64,000 nucleotides of DNA from G032773895 sp965248935 (GCA_965248935.1 OZ252214.1:3100001-3164000); one strand, 5' to 3'. Positions 27,124 through 36,934 are shown, counted from the first letter of the stretch. Notes: generated by a model not told the origin, from the sequence alone. Made by a program: numbers and translations.

Positions 27124-27636
27124 TTATTTATATAAGACTTCTCTACATGCTCTTAAAGCATGAAGCATATATTTTTCTACAGAAGAAACGGATACCCCCA
27201 TGCGTTCTGCAATCTCTTTATAGGATAATCCATGAATTCTATGATAAAGAAATGCTTGTCTGCTATTAAAGGGAAGGCTTTTAATGGTTTGTTGAAGTTT
27301 TATTAGTTGTTTTTGTGCTTCTACGACATCTTCGGGGGAGCCATAATTTAGCTGATCGCGTTGTGAGTCAAGCTTAAATTCAAAATATCTGTCCTCTACT
27401 ACTTTATGTCGAAAATGATCGACAATCAGATTTTCTGCCATTTTATATAGGTAGCCGGGTATGTTTTTTACGTTTGATAAAGTATTTTCATTGGTTGAAA
27501 TTCGAGTAAATGTTGTCTGAATAACATCTTCTGCAAGATCGTAGTTTTCATATTTTCTGGTTAGAAAACTGATAAGGCTAGATGCATGATCAGTGTACAG
27601 TTTTTTAATATCGATCTTTCTGGTTTGTGATTGCAT
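27124..27636 (-). CDS. ECF-type RNA polymerase sigma factor (FecI-like)
   Basis: 170 aa from ATG 27636; a TTG seven codons earlier is less likely. Sigma-70 region 2 (LYTDHASSLISFLTRKYENYDLAEDVIQTTFTRI) and region 4 (LPFNSRQAFLYHRIHGLSYKEIAERMGVSVSSVEKYMLHAL) are intact. The region-4 wording is typical of FecI-like factors. No FecR-type anti-sigma or TonB receptor gene lies beside it here, so its partner is elsewhere or lost. Confidence 0.85.
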   Translation of the reverse strand: MQSQTRKIDIKKLYTDHASSLISFLTRKYENYDLAEDVIQTTFTRISTNENTLSNVKNIPGYLYKMAENLIVDHFRHKVVEDRYFEFKLDSQRDQLNYGSPEDVVEAQKQLIKLQQTIKSLPFNSRQAFLYHRIHGLSYKEIAERMGVSVSSVEKYMLHALRACREVLYK

Positions 27637-28100
27637 ATTATTTTTATAGTTTATCAAGTCGAAGGTATCTTCAAAAGTTAGTTTGGCACTTTTATAGCCT
27701 ACTTCGAACGTTTGAATTATTCAGTTTTGCCAGCGAAACTTAAATATATGTAAATCCTGTTGATGGAGCTTAAACGAACTTTTATTAAAATGAAATACGA
27801 CCCTGTATCAAGTTGAAAATCCACTCAAAATAAATATGGTGCAATATTCTTGGTAACTTTTTCTTTTATTTGGATAGGTTATATAAAATATTTTTAGGTT
27901 ATATAAATATTCTTTTTCAAAGAATGGATTGTTGTTATTAAGTGAAGTGGGTCACGAATTTTGTAACTCGTACCAATTTTTTAAAATTAATATTGAGGGA
28001 TTTTGGGCGGAGTTCGTTTCAGGGAGGTGTAATTAATTAAATTTGTTACTATATTGTTGTGATGTCAGATATTTTTGAAATATTGGCGGGTAATATATAA
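27637..28100. other. gene-free, AT-rich upstream region of the sigma factor
   Basis: About 460 bases of very AT-rich sequence. It must contain the sigma-factor promoter, but no clear box or repeat was supported. Confidence 0.45.
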
Positions 28101-28131
28101 ATTGCGCCTAAGATGCAATTTTAGGCGCAAT
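28101..28131 (-). terminator. hairpin terminator of the carboxypeptidase gene
   Basis: ATTGCGCCTAA and TTAGGCGCAAT form a perfect 11-bp stem 14 bases after the stop on the minus strand. An AT-rich tract follows rather than a pure T-run. Confidence 0.75.
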
Positions 28132-28144
28132 TTAATTTATCTTA

Positions 28145-30088
28145 TTAAAGAGTGCAGCTTCGGATAAACTCCCAGGCGTATTTGCTTGCCCAGCCCTCTC
28201 CAGGAGCATAAGGGCCTCCAATGCTACACCAGCTTCCTATTTGACAGCGGTACTCGTTGTTTGTATTTTGCACTAAATCGTCGGATGTATAAGTCGTGCC
28301 CTCTATAAAGTCGGGAGAAGTGCAGGTGGTTCCCCCTGAGCTTGATGAAGTACTGTTTGATGAAGAGCTACTTGAGTTTGACGAACTTGAAGTACTTGAT
28401 GAGGAGCTACTAGATGAGGAGCTACTAGTTGAGCCAGAAGAATTGTTTCCCTGGCCCTGGCAGCTCTCTCTAGATACCCAAGCACTTTGCCAGTATAAAC
28501 CTACTCCTGGTTCGTATGCCCAAGCGCTGGAACTTGAACACCAGCCGCCAACGGAGCATTGATATTCTTGACCGTTATTTTGAACTAGCGCTCCAGTAGC
28601 GTAATTATTTCCAATAATATATTGAGGCGCTGTACAGCTCCCGCCACCGGAAGATGAACTGCTAGAACTGGATGATGTTGAAGAGCTTGAAGAAGAACTG
28701 CTGGAGCTGGAAGAACCTTCAGGGTATAAACTAATATCTAATTCGGTTTGGGTACTATTGTTAGTCGTAATGTTATGGGTTTGTGATTCATATCCTGTGG
28801 CGCTTATTGTAACAGTATAGGAACCATTAGGAAGAATTCGGTAATAACGTCCAAAGCGGACTTTACTTTTATAGTCATTTCTTGCACTGCTTGAATCAAC
28901 TTCATGAACCTTGATTGTTGCTGCGAGCGGTTGATCAGTTGCTGCGTCTTTAACCAAGCCGGTAAGGGTGGATTTTAACGAACGGCTAAGAAAATTAATG
29001 GCCGGCTGAAGGTTGGACCGGCAAAGGTTTTCTACCACTGTAACTGAGGGGCTGTGAGAAGTACCTAGCTCTTCTCCTAGAGCAATGATCCCATGATGGC
29101 CATATTCATAATCTAAACTTCCGCCTAGCACATTCCCGAAAAAATTATAGAGGCTATCTACTCGATAGCCTCCCATGGCATTGCCGATCATGTTTCCCAG
29201 TTCGGCAAAAACGGTATGATCAACAGTTTTCCTGGACGTGTGAGCCCAAGGGTACATGACCATTTGTCCGTGTGAATGTAGGTCTAAACCTAAAACAAAA
29301 TGGTGAGTATCAAGACTGTTAACAATTGCTCTTGATTCAGGTTGGGATAGGGCTTTGTGTTGAGCGTTGCTCCAGGAGGTGGGGAAATCTCTATTCAAAT
29401 CGACGCCATTATCATTGGTTCGGCGATTGTCAATATGACCGTCTGGATTTGTAATGGGAATAAACCACATTTGTGAACTATCCACGAGCTTTGAAATGTT
29501 TCCATCTGTGCCGTAATTCTCAGCTATATAATTCAGTATATGCAGAACGACTTCGGGGCCTGGGCGTTCGTTACCATGAATCCCCCCTGCGATAAATGAA
29601 GAGGGTTCGTCTTCCTCGGCTTGAACGTTATCAGATACCTTTACTGCCCATATGTCTGTTTGACCGCTTGCACCTTTACCGAGGCTGACTACATCGATAA
29701 TTCCTGGGTAGCTGTTTTCTAAAGCCTGTATTTCGGCAAGCATGGTTTGGTAAGTGTGGTATGAAAATCCTGTTGCGGATACGCCGTTAAAATTTCTTTC
29801 TGCTTCCTCATTGGTGAGTAAAAACTCGATATTTCCTTTACTGACTGATCTTTCCCCCCCGATGTAATTGACTAAAGTGTCATATTCTTTTTCGTTAGAA
29901 ATATATAAGTCAGCATAGGAGTTTGTTATATTGTCAACGGTGAATTTGAGGTTTAGTTCGGCAATATTGGCATTACTTATATGGATTCGAACACTTGCGG
30001 GAAATGTATTGGTTGTATCTTGGCTAAAGCTATTGAATGAGAAAAATGTAATACATAGGCACAAATAGCACAGTAATCGTTTAATCAT
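28145..30088 (-). CDS. secreted M14 zinc carboxypeptidase with two carbohydrate-binding-type modules
   Basis: 647 aa. A signal peptide (MIKRLLCYLCLCITFFSFNS) and pro-region precede an M14 catalytic domain with zinc ligands H171 and E174 (GGIHGNERPG) and H271 (LDLHSHG), substrate residues N216-P-D-G and N232-R233, and general base E340 (EELG). A carboxypeptidase-regulatory-like beta domain follows (TGLVKDAATDQPLAATIKV). Two poly-serine linkers separate two ~55-residue modules with paired cysteines and aromatic residues (YIIGNNYATGALVQNNGQEY...GGWCSS), resembling small chitin/cellulose-binding folds. Likely a secreted peptidase targeted to polysaccharide-containing matter. It is divergent from the protease gene at 30622, which carries the same tail. 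Confidence 0.85.
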   Translation of the reverse strand: MIKRLLCYLCLCITFFSFNSFSQDTTNTFPASVRIHISNANIAELNLKFTVDNITNSYADLYISNEKEYDTLVNYIGGERSVSKGNIEFLLTNEEAERNFNGVSATGFSYHTYQTMLAEIQALENSYPGIIDVVSLGKGASGQTDIWAVKVSDNVQAEEDEPSSFIAGGIHGNERPGPEVVLHILNYIAENYGTDGNISKLVDSSQMWFIPITNPDGHIDNRRTNDNGVDLNRDFPTSWSNAQHKALSQPESRAIVNSLDTHHFVLGLDLHSHGQMVMYPWAHTSRKTVDHTVFAELGNMIGNAMGGYRVDSLYNFFGNVLGGSLDYEYGHHGIIALGEELGTSHSPSVTVVENLCRSNLQPAINFLSRSLKSTLTGLVKDAATDQPLAATIKVHEVDSSSARNDYKSKVRFGRYYRILPNGSYTVTISATGYESQTHNITTNNSTQTELDISLYPEGSSSSSSSSSSSSTSSSSSSSSSGGGSCTAPQYIIGNNYATGALVQNNGQEYQCSVGGWCSSSSAWAYEPGVGLYWQSAWVSRESCQGQGNNSSGSTSSSSSSSSSSSTSSSSNSSSSSSNSTSSSSGGTTCTSPDFIEGTTYTSDDLVQNTNNEYRCQIGSWCSIGGPYAPGEGWASKYAWEFIRSCTL

Positions 30089-30621
30089 TTTTATAAAACC
30101 TATTATTGTTATATTTGGTCTGCTTGATGGTTTATTGAACTTTTTATTGAACTTTTACTGTTATATCTGAAGACACAAAAATCAAAGTATGAAGAGTGCA
30201 GTTTAATATTTCTCCTGAAGGCTTGTGCCGGGCGATTACATAACGTTTATGACGTCTTGTTGGAAATAAAGATTCCAATAGTAATAACTTAAACAATAGT
30301 AATAACTCAATAACAGTTAACAGCTTTTAACTAGCGGGTTCATTTACACTATTTTGTTCATCTTCACTCAGTAAACGAAATTAGGTGTGATTACCTCAAG
30401 AAATTTGAAAAATATTTTTTAAATTTATGACTAAGTTACATATTTTTAATTTCGACCTTGAGGTATAAGAACAATAAAGCGTCTATAGAACTGAAGTTAT
30501 CACTTCAATCGGCATCTCAAATGTCCTGTTGCTTCATTTGAGATAATAATAACAAAATATTAAGTTTGGTTTGAATTCACTGGTGGGATTCTTCTAGCTT
30601 CTTGCTAAAAGGTAATTCTTT
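30089..30621. other. divergent promoter region of the two secreted hydrolase genes
   Basis: 533 bases, AT-rich, between the carboxypeptidase and the trypsin-like protease. It contains a near-duplicate GTAATAACTTAAACAATA / GTAATAACTCAATAAC around 30279-30316. Shared regulation of the two genes is plausible, but no operator was proven. Confidence 0.45.
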
Positions 30622-31983
30622 ATGATTAAACAGAAAATAAAAGAAAGTCTGTTGGCGGTGACAGCGACTGCATGTGTTTTTACGGGCGTTTCTATGTCAG
30701 CAATGGCTGAAAACCGTATTGTTAACGGGATTGAAACTGTACCTTACTCTAGGCCCTATCAGGTGATGATACAGACCCATGGTTTGTCAGTCTGTGGGGG
30801 AACTCTAATTAGTAAAGATTGGGTATTAACCGCAGCACATTGTTTGGATAATGCCTCTACGAGTACGCATACTGTACGACTTGGTGCCCACTCTTTGAAA
30901 GGTGGACAGGGGGTCAACTATAATTTGAGTGAAATGATCCAGCATGAAAACTGGATACTTGGAGTGTCTACCAGTGATGATATAGGCTTATTGCGTTTAT
31001 CGACGCCTGCTAGTGCGGAATTTACTCCCGCGAAACTGCCTACGGTAGCGATTGAGGCGGAATATGCGGGTATTGGGGATCATGTTACGGCTTCTGGCTG
31101 GGGATTAACTAGTTTTCATGGTAATTCAAGTGAAGTTCTTCTTGAAGTTGACTTACCTATTATTTCCAATGCTCAGTGTGATCAAGAGTTATTCGGTATT
31201 GTTCCTTCCAATATTTGTGGTGGCTTTGAAGCGGGCAAGTCTGCCTGTATAGGCGATTCTGGGGGCCCATTTGCGGTAAAAGTAGGTAATGATTTTTATA
31301 GTATTGGGACTGTAAGTTGGGGGGATGCGTGTGCATCTTCCTCAGTATTTATGCGTACCACTAGCTATTTGGATTGGATTAAACAAAAAACAGGTATTGG
31401 AACTGACTCTTCATCGTCAAGCAGTTCTTCTTCCAGTTCGAGCAGTAGTTCTTCGAGTTCATCCACTTCCGGTAGCTCTTCGTCAAGCTCCAGCAGCTCG
31501 TCAAGCTCGTCAGGTGGAACCTGTGGGGCTCCCCAGTATATGGCTGGAACCAGTTATTCTGTTGGTCAGAAAGTGCAAAACAATGGCCAAGAGTATACCT
31601 GTAGCGTTGCTGGATGGTGTTCTTCGGCTGCGGCATGGGCGTATGAGCCAGGTAAAGGCTTGTATTGGCAAACAGCCTGGGCAGATGCGGGAGATTGTAT
31701 GGGCCAAGGCTCTAATTCTTCATCGAGTTCATCCAGTAGCTCTTCTTCGAGTTCCTCTAGCTCAAGTACAAGCAGTTCATCTAGTTCTAGTTCAGGTGGT
31801 GCTAAATGTTCATCGCCTGACTATATTGATGGCGCTGAGTACCAGCCTGGAGAGCTTGTACAAAATGCTGGGAGTGAATACTCCTGTACAGTTGGTGGTT
31901 GGTGTTCAGCAGGAGCATCTTATACCCCAGGTACTGGTTGGGCGTGGAAATATGCTTGGAGCTTAGTGCGTGACTGCCAATAA
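30622..31983 (+). CDS. secreted trypsin-like serine protease with two carbohydrate-binding-type modules
   Basis: 453 aa. The signal peptide ends near SAMAE, followed by the mature start RIVNG. The S1 catalytic triad is H73 (TAAHC), D120 (SDDIGLLRL) and S213 (GDSGGP). Two poly-serine linkers lead to two modules homologous to those of the divergent carboxypeptidase (YMAGTSYSVGQKVQNNGQEY...GWCSS; YIDGAEYQPGELVQNAGSEY...GGWCS). Such serine linkers are a hallmark of Cellvibrionaceae secreted enzymes. The two proteins likely act together on protein in complex biomass. Confidence 0.9.
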   Translation: MIKQKIKESLLAVTATACVFTGVSMSAMAENRIVNGIETVPYSRPYQVMIQTHGLSVCGGTLISKDWVLTAAHCLDNASTSTHTVRLGAHSLKGGQGVNYNLSEMIQHENWILGVSTSDDIGLLRLSTPASAEFTPAKLPTVAIEAEYAGIGDHVTASGWGLTSFHGNSSEVLLEVDLPIISNAQCDQELFGIVPSNICGGFEAGKSACIGDSGGPFAVKVGNDFYSIGTVSWGDACASSSVFMRTTSYLDWIKQKTGIGTDSSSSSSSSSSSSSSSSSSSTSGSSSSSSSSSSSSSGGTCGAPQYMAGTSYSVGQKVQNNGQEYTCSVAGWCSSAAAWAYEPGKGLYWQTAWADAGDCMGQGSNSSSSSSSSSSSSSSSSSTSSSSSSSSGGAKCSSPDYIDGAEYQPGELVQNAGSEYSCTVGGWCSAGASYTPGTGWAWKYAWSLVRDCQ

Positions 31984-32010
31984 CCGCGTGAGTAGTTTGG
32001 TGTACTAATA

Positions 32011-32029
32011 AGCGGGGAGTTTCCCCGCT
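32011..32029 (+). terminator. hairpin after the protease gene
   Basis: AGCGGGGA / TCCCCGCT with a three-base loop lies 28 bases after the stop. There is no T-run. A second hairpin (CGTTATTG / CAATAACG) lies at about 32043-32069. Confidence 0.55.
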
Positions 32030-32069
32030 GTAAGATGGAAGCTCGTTATTGACGCAATGTGCCAATAAC

Positions 32070-32400
32070 GGGCATTTCTTAAATGAATGGAGGTATTCAT
32101 CTCATTTAGCGTATATGTTATAAGTGTTTTTATGTCTTTTCTTACATGGTTCGTGCTTCATTTTTATCTCTTAAATTCTACCCCTTAAGCCCTAGTTCTG
32201 AGACTAGCTCTACTACTTCCATTTTTGCAAAGGCAATCAGAGTATATGGTGCTTCTTTTTAATGGGAAGCGTTTATGCTACTGGGCGCCTTTGCAAACTG
32301 ATTGGTTGAGGTTTGACCAAATATTGGGAGTCACGAGTTGAATTGGCTAATTCGTTAGAAACTTGAGAGGTAGTTCCGTTAGACTAGGCCCTAGGAACAA
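32070..32400. other. gene-free stretch before the DedA operon
   Basis: About 330 bases. The operon promoter should lie here, but I see no convincing box. Confidence 0.4.
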
Positions 32401-32985
32401 TTGACGCCATTTTTAGTGATGCTGATGCTCGAATTTATTCAAAACGTATCCAATAACCCCTTCGCATTGGTTGCTTTACTTATTTTAAGTTCTTGGATAT
32501 GGGAAGATGCGTCAGTGGTGACGGGTGCGCTTCTTGCCGCTGACGGGTTTCTCTCAGTTCCGGTAGCCGTTATTGCTGTTTTTGTAGGCATCACCTCTGG
32601 TGATTTGGCCCTATACTATCTTGGTCGTCTTGCTATTCGTTGGAGGCCGTTGAGGTATAAATTGGTCACCAACGCCAAGTACAGAGAGTTTAAAAAGCGT
32701 TTTAAACGTAGGCTCTATTCTAATATTTTTGTTATTCGATTTGTTCCGGGCCTGCGAACGCTCGGTTTTACTTTGTGTGGTTTGTGGAAGATTCCTCATA
32801 TTCGGTTTATAAGTGCTATGGCTTCAGCGGGAATCTTTTGGATATTGATTGTTTTTACAGCGGTTTACAGCTTGGGGTCGAGTGAGTGGTTGGAAGAGAG
32901 TCGTTGGAAATATGGGTTGATCGTATTTGCTTTCATTATGCTGGTGGTAAATAATTACCTCGCATCTCGCCGTAAAGGAGCCTAA
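32401..32985 (+). CDS. DedA-family (SNARE-associated/VTT domain) membrane protein
   Basis: 194 aa from TTG 32401, supported by TAGGAAC five bases upstream; ATG 32419 is the alternative. It shows DedA features: membrane-re-entrant pattern with WEDASVVTGALLAADG, GITSGDLALYYLGRLA and RFVPGLRTLGFTLCG (the conserved F/RxxPxxR motif). DedA proteins act as undecaprenyl-phosphate/phospholipid translocases. It is the first gene of a five-gene run (DedA, ATP-grasp, DoxX-like, DinB-like, NRDE). Confidence 0.85.
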   Translation: MTPFLVMLMLEFIQNVSNNPFALVALLILSSWIWEDASVVTGALLAADGFLSVPVAVIAVFVGITSGDLALYYLGRLAIRWRPLRYKLVTNAKYREFKKRFKRRLYSNIFVIRFVPGLRTLGFTLCGLWKIPHIRFISAMASAGIFWILIVFTAVYSLGSSEWLEESRWKYGLIVFAFIMLVVNNYLASRRKGA

Positions 32986-32998
32986 AAAGATCGCGTTT

Positions 32999-34150
32999 AT
33001 GTTTAAAATTCCAGACCACGAAGACCAGATTGTTCCCTTGCCAAAAAATAATATTGAAGATGTTAATTCTGGTTTACCTCCGCTGGATTTAGCGGGTCAG
33101 CCCGCTTCTTATTTTGAATTTTGGCCTTCATGGCTATTTTATGTTCCGGTCTTTTTTTATTGGTTACGGTTATCTATTCGATATAAAAGCTTAGGGTTGC
33201 CAATGTTGGCGAATCCAAATATTGAACTTGGGGGAATGGTTGGTGAATCCAAAAGCGCTATTTTAGATTTAGCGGGGGACAAAGCAAAAACAGCTATTTT
33301 ACCTTACGTTAAAACCCTCCGAGGGGGTTCTGATGTGGGCGAAGAAATTGTTGATGCGTTGCAGTGTTGTGCAGAGCTTGGATTTACGTTTCCCCTAGTG
33401 GTTAAACCCGATTTAGGTTGTAGGGGAGTAGGGGTGAGGGTTATTTATACCGAAGCTGAACTTGTTGATTATTTAACGGTATTTCCCGTTGGAAGACATT
33501 ACCTACTTCAGAAATTGGCCCCTTACTCTGCGGAAGCTGGGGTATTTTATGAGCGTTACCCCAACGAGGAGAGAGGGAATATTACTTCTCTCGCTCTTAA
33601 GTATGTGCCCTGGGTAACTGGCGATGGCCGCTCAACGCTTAGCGAGCTAATTACATGTGATATTCGAGCATTTCATCTGGGGAAAATATACATGGAAAGA
33701 AATAAAGACCAGCTTGATCGAGTTCCATACAGTGGAGAAAAAGTTCCTTTAGCGTTTGCGGGGAGTCATTGCCGGGGAGCCATCTTTCGAGATGGAAAAG
33801 AGTTTATTACTTCGACAATGACAGAAACCTTAGATGAAATAATGAAAGATATAGAGTCTTTCCATTATGGTCGTCTGGATATTAAATTTGCTTCATTGGA
33901 AGAATTTCAAGACGGGAGGGGTTTTGCTATCATCGAAATTAATGGAGCTAGCAGTGAGGCGGCACATATATGGGATGCTCGTGCAAGCCTGAGTCATGTT
34001 TTTCGAGTATTGTTTCGCCAGTATCGTGTACTCTTTCAAATGGGGGCACAATTAAAGGAAAGAGGCTACTCTGTTCCTTCAGCAGCTACACTTATTAAGG
34101 TGTGGTGGCGAGAGTTGTGGCTTGCGGACAATTACCCTCCCTCTAATTGA
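32999..34150 (+). CDS. ATP-grasp protein of the DedA operon
   Basis: 383 aa, 13 bases after DedA. A hydrophobic amphipathic stretch near residues 40-57 (FWPSWLFYVPVFFYWLRL) suggests membrane association. The ATP-grasp core includes FPLVVKPDLGCRGVGVRVI (nucleotide loop), HYLLQKLAPYSAEAGVFY, and HYGRLDIKFA plus FAIIEINGASSEAAHIWD (Mg/ATP ligands). The substrate is unknown. Co-occurrence with DedA hints at lipid or envelope chemistry; that is inference. Confidence 0.75.
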   Translation: MFKIPDHEDQIVPLPKNNIEDVNSGLPPLDLAGQPASYFEFWPSWLFYVPVFFYWLRLSIRYKSLGLPMLANPNIELGGMVGESKSAILDLAGDKAKTAILPYVKTLRGGSDVGEEIVDALQCCAELGFTFPLVVKPDLGCRGVGVRVIYTEAELVDYLTVFPVGRHYLLQKLAPYSAEAGVFYERYPNEERGNITSLALKYVPWVTGDGRSTLSELITCDIRAFHLGKIYMERNKDQLDRVPYSGEKVPLAFAGSHCRGAIFRDGKEFITSTMTETLDEIMKDIESFHYGRLDIKFASLEEFQDGRGFAIIEINGASSEAAHIWDARASLSHVFRVLFRQYRVLFQMGAQLKERGYSVPSAATLIKVWWRELWLADNYPPSN

Positions 34151-34222
34151 TATAATGGTGTTGTAACTTCTTGTACACTAGTGTGTCCAACTCTTATTAT
34201 TGATGAGAATTTATAGGCCATT

Positions 34223-34684
34223 ATGATGAATTTTGTGAAACAAAGGCTTAGGTTACTCCTCAGTGCCTGGATTACTTTTGTCTTTATTCAGTCGCTTTTT
34301 TTTAAGTTTGCAGGTTCACCAGAAACGGACCATATATTTGGTACACTGGGTGAATGGCTTGGGCTTCAATGGTTCTCTCTCTACGGTGGGTACATAATTG
34401 GTAGTGTGGAACTTGTGGCTTCTGTTCTGCTCTTCACTCGATGGTGGGCCTGGGGCGCGCTATTGGCGTTTGAAATTATTTCAGGTGCGATTGTCTTCCA
34501 TTTGTTTACGCCTTTAGGCGTTGTGATGCCTGCATTTGATGCTCAGGGTGAGATAGTGGGCAACGACGGAGGAGCCTTGTTTATTATGGCTTGCTTGGTA
34601 TGGGTTTCGGCTGCTGGTTTGATTGTTAAAGATTTCACTTCAGGCGAGAGCCAATTACGTAAGTTTCTTCCGAAAAATAACTAG
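34223..34684 (+). CDS. DoxX-like membrane protein
   Basis: 153 aa with four predicted transmembrane helices (LLLSAWITFVFIQSLFFKFAG; GGYIIGSVELVASVLLF; WAWGALLAFEIISGAIVFHLF; GALFIMACLVWVSAAGLIV). The GYIIGSVELVA layout resembles DoxX-type proteins. Function unknown; it belongs to the DedA operon. Confidence 0.6.
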   Translation: MMNFVKQRLRLLLSAWITFVFIQSLFFKFAGSPETDHIFGTLGEWLGLQWFSLYGGYIIGSVELVASVLLFTRWWAWGALLAFEIISGAIVFHLFTPLGVVMPAFDAQGEIVGNDGGALFIMACLVWVSAAGLIVKDFTSGESQLRKFLPKNN

Positions 34685-34696
34685 TTTGGTAATACT

Positions 34697-35257
34697 ATGA
34701 ATTTGACAAATGTTGGAGCTGTGATTAAAGGAAACCTTGAGGCGATTGATCAAGGCATTCATTTAATCTCTTCTTTAACTGATGAGCAATATACGCATGT
34801 TGCCTCTCCTTATGTTTCGAGTTCTATCGGGGAGCATTTTCGACATATTGTGGATTTATTTTACTCTGTTATGAACGGCATTGAATCTGGAGTAGTGGAT
34901 TACGATAAACGCCGCCGTGGTGCCCCAATCGAAACCAGTAGGGAAAAAGCCTTAGCCGAGTTGGACGGTATTATTAAATGGATGGGGAATATATGGGAAT
35001 ATTCTCAGGGCTCGTTAGTGGATGCTGGCAAACCTGTTATGGTCATAACCGAAGTGACTTTACAGGAAACTGAGTCTGCTAAAATTGAATCCACTTACAT
35101 TCGTGAATTGATTTTTGCTAGCAGCCATGCGGTACATCACTTTTCGGTGATAGGCATCGTTGCCAAATTACAGGGAGTTACTGTTGACGGTAGCTTGGGA
35201 ATTGCCCCTGCAACAGCCACTTATAATCGCAGCAAAGATAAAGAAACGTCTGATTAA
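34697..35257 (+). CDS. DinB-family protein
   Basis: 186 aa. It is a four-helix bundle with the His pattern expected for a DinB metal site: H48 and H52 (IGEHFRHIVD) and the ASSHAVHHFSVIG block. DinB-like proteins are metal-dependent thiol transferases or hydrolases of uncertain substrate. Thirteen bases after the DoxX-like gene and seven before the NRDE gene. Confidence 0.75.
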   Translation: MNLTNVGAVIKGNLEAIDQGIHLISSLTDEQYTHVASPYVSSSIGEHFRHIVDLFYSVMNGIESGVVDYDKRRRGAPIETSREKALAELDGIIKWMGNIWEYSQGSLVDAGKPVMVITEVTLQETESAKIESTYIRELIFASSHAVHHFSVIGIVAKLQGVTVDGSLGIAPATATYNRSKDKETSD

Positions 35258-35263
35258 CACCTT

Positions 35264-35974
35264 ATGTGTACTATTAGTTGGAAATTTGATGTCTCGGGTT
35301 ATTCTATTTTTTTTAATCGAGATGAGCAGTTAACTCGCCCTATAGCTCTCCCCCCCCAAACCTATCAAGCGGAACACTGTGATTATATCGCGCCTATTGA
35401 TCCGCAGGGAGGTGGCTCATGGTTAACCGTGAATACAAGTGGCCTCACCCTGGCCTTACTCAATTTTTATCAAGGGCGGTTGCCAAAAGGAAAGTTGACC
35501 TCTAGAGGACGACTGATTGTTTCATTGGCTGCGATGCTTCACGTAGAGGCTATTATTGAGGCTCTTAATGCTATGGAGCTAACTCAATATGCCCCTTTTT
35601 CTTTGTTAGTCTTTTCGGCTTCAGGATTATCTGTTGATTTGATACGTTGGACAGGAAAAAAAATGGAACGTTTGGAGCAACAATCACCTCTTATTTCCTC
35701 AGCATTTAAGTATGGTGAAGTTGCAGCAGAGAGAATGAATTGTTACCGAAAATTTTTTCCAACCGATTCTATTGAAGAGAACAATTTTATTGAGTTTCAC
35801 CGGAGTCACCAACCTTCAGCATCGGCTTATTCAGTCTGTATGCACCGTGACGATGCTCAGACAATGAGTTTCTCTCAGATTAAGGTTGATGGTGATTCAG
35901 TTGAATTTAATTATCACGATGGTCCACCCTGCATAACGGAATCTACGCACAGAGTATTACTGCCCCGTATTTAA
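35264..35974 (+). CDS. NRDE-family (TANGO2-like) protein
   Basis: 236 aa beginning MCTISW, with the FFNRDEQ motif (NRDE) near residue 20 and GGGSWLTVNTSGL following. These match the Ntn-hydrolase-like NRDE/TANGO2 family, where Cys2 could become the N-terminal nucleophile after Met removal. The eukaryotic TANGO2 has been linked to heme and lipid handling; the bacterial role is unclear. Last gene of the DedA operon. Confidence 0.85.
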   Translation: MCTISWKFDVSGYSIFFNRDEQLTRPIALPPQTYQAEHCDYIAPIDPQGGGSWLTVNTSGLTLALLNFYQGRLPKGKLTSRGRLIVSLAAMLHVEAIIEALNAMELTQYAPFSLLVFSASGLSVDLIRWTGKKMERLEQQSPLISSAFKYGEVAAERMNCYRKFFPTDSIEENNFIEFHRSHQPSASAYSVCMHRDDAQTMSFSQIKVDGDSVEFNYHDGPPCITESTHRVLLPRI

Positions 35975-35978
35975 TTTG

Positions 35979-36815
35979 TTAGCTTTCCGCTATTGCGCCT
36001 TTACCCATTCCTTCAAATGCTTTCACACGAAAAGTATCGGTGGGCATCTCTTTTTTTAAGGTTTGTGCAATATGTTGCGCAATAAATTCGACCGTGGAAT
36101 CTGTCTCGATCAGATAGCAATCTTCCCTAGGTATATCTAACCTAAATTCACCTTGGTTGGTGGTGTAAGCAAAGTGATATGCGGATGCCGATTCACCCGT
36201 AATATCTGACCGAGTGCCAATGTAAATATCTTTAAAATTGTCTGCCCAACGTTGCATATCATTAAGGGAGAGTTTTTCATTTCGCCAAATCTGAATTTGA
36301 GACCTATGGCCGTGGGCAATTCTTTGGCAATTACCTGCGTGTTTTTTTAGTCCGTGGCTGTAATGATAGAATGGCGTTTCTATCTTTTCTTCGACAAAGT
36401 CAATTGATAATGTTGCAACGGAGTTGGGAAAAAGAGGTGTAAGCTGCTGAATGACCCACTGGGCAATGGAATCTTGTGTAATTTCTGTTGTTTCTACTAA
36501 GGCGATGGATTCGGCTGGGGAATTACACCGTAAATTTTTTTTATTAGCGTACTTCCAGTTTATGTCGATTTGTTTTTCATTGTTAGCAATACAAAGTTGA
36601 CTGGATAAGCTTGGAACCACAAGGCGGTGGTCTATTTCTTCATCTAACCATTGGCGAATTTGCTTTTTAACGATGCCGAAATCACAGACCATCCCCTGGC
36701 TGTTCAGTCCGCCTATGAGTTCAACATTAGCAAGCCAAGTCTCACCTACAACCCCTCTTATTGGGTGTAAGTAGCTAAAATCGACATTGGTTAGATTGTC
36801 TACAAAAAGACGCAT
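35979..36815 (-). CDS. tandem 6-pyruvoyl-tetrahydropterin-synthase-like (QueD-type) protein
   Basis: 278 aa from ATG 36815; 17 upstream codons in frame are not family-like. It holds two T-fold domains. The first has DFSYLHP, VVGETWLANVELIGGLN, GMVCDFG and DHR. The second has HYSHGLKKHAGNCQRIAHGHRSQ, with the His ligands and the conserved Cys. QueD-type enzymes make 6-carboxytetrahydropterin for queuosine; double-domain forms may act on a related pterin. It converges on the NRDE gene with four bases between. Confidence 0.75.
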   Translation of the reverse strand: MRLFVDNLTNVDFSYLHPIRGVVGETWLANVELIGGLNSQGMVCDFGIVKKQIRQWLDEEIDHRLVVPSLSSQLCIANNEKQIDINWKYANKKNLRCNSPAESIALVETTEITQDSIAQWVIQQLTPLFPNSVATLSIDFVEEKIETPFYHYSHGLKKHAGNCQRIAHGHRSQIQIWRNEKLSLNDMQRWADNFKDIYIGTRSDITGESASAYHFAYTTNQGEFRLDIPREDCYLIETDSTVEFIAQHIAQTLKKEMPTDTFRVKAFEGMGKGAIAES

Positions 36816-36934
36816 GTGAAATTTTTTCTCAAGTAAAAAATGGACTTGCTTTGGGCTTGTTGCCACCAGATTTGGGCGCTATCTTACCTTATGTACTTCC
36901 GTTGCGCTGATTTTTCCCATAAGAAAGGTTCCCA

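Noticed and set aside
28320..28720. Repetitive DNA that could look like a CRISPR or microsatellite
   Set aside because: It encodes the poly-serine linkers of the carboxypeptidase; the same holds for 31405-31800 in the protease gene.
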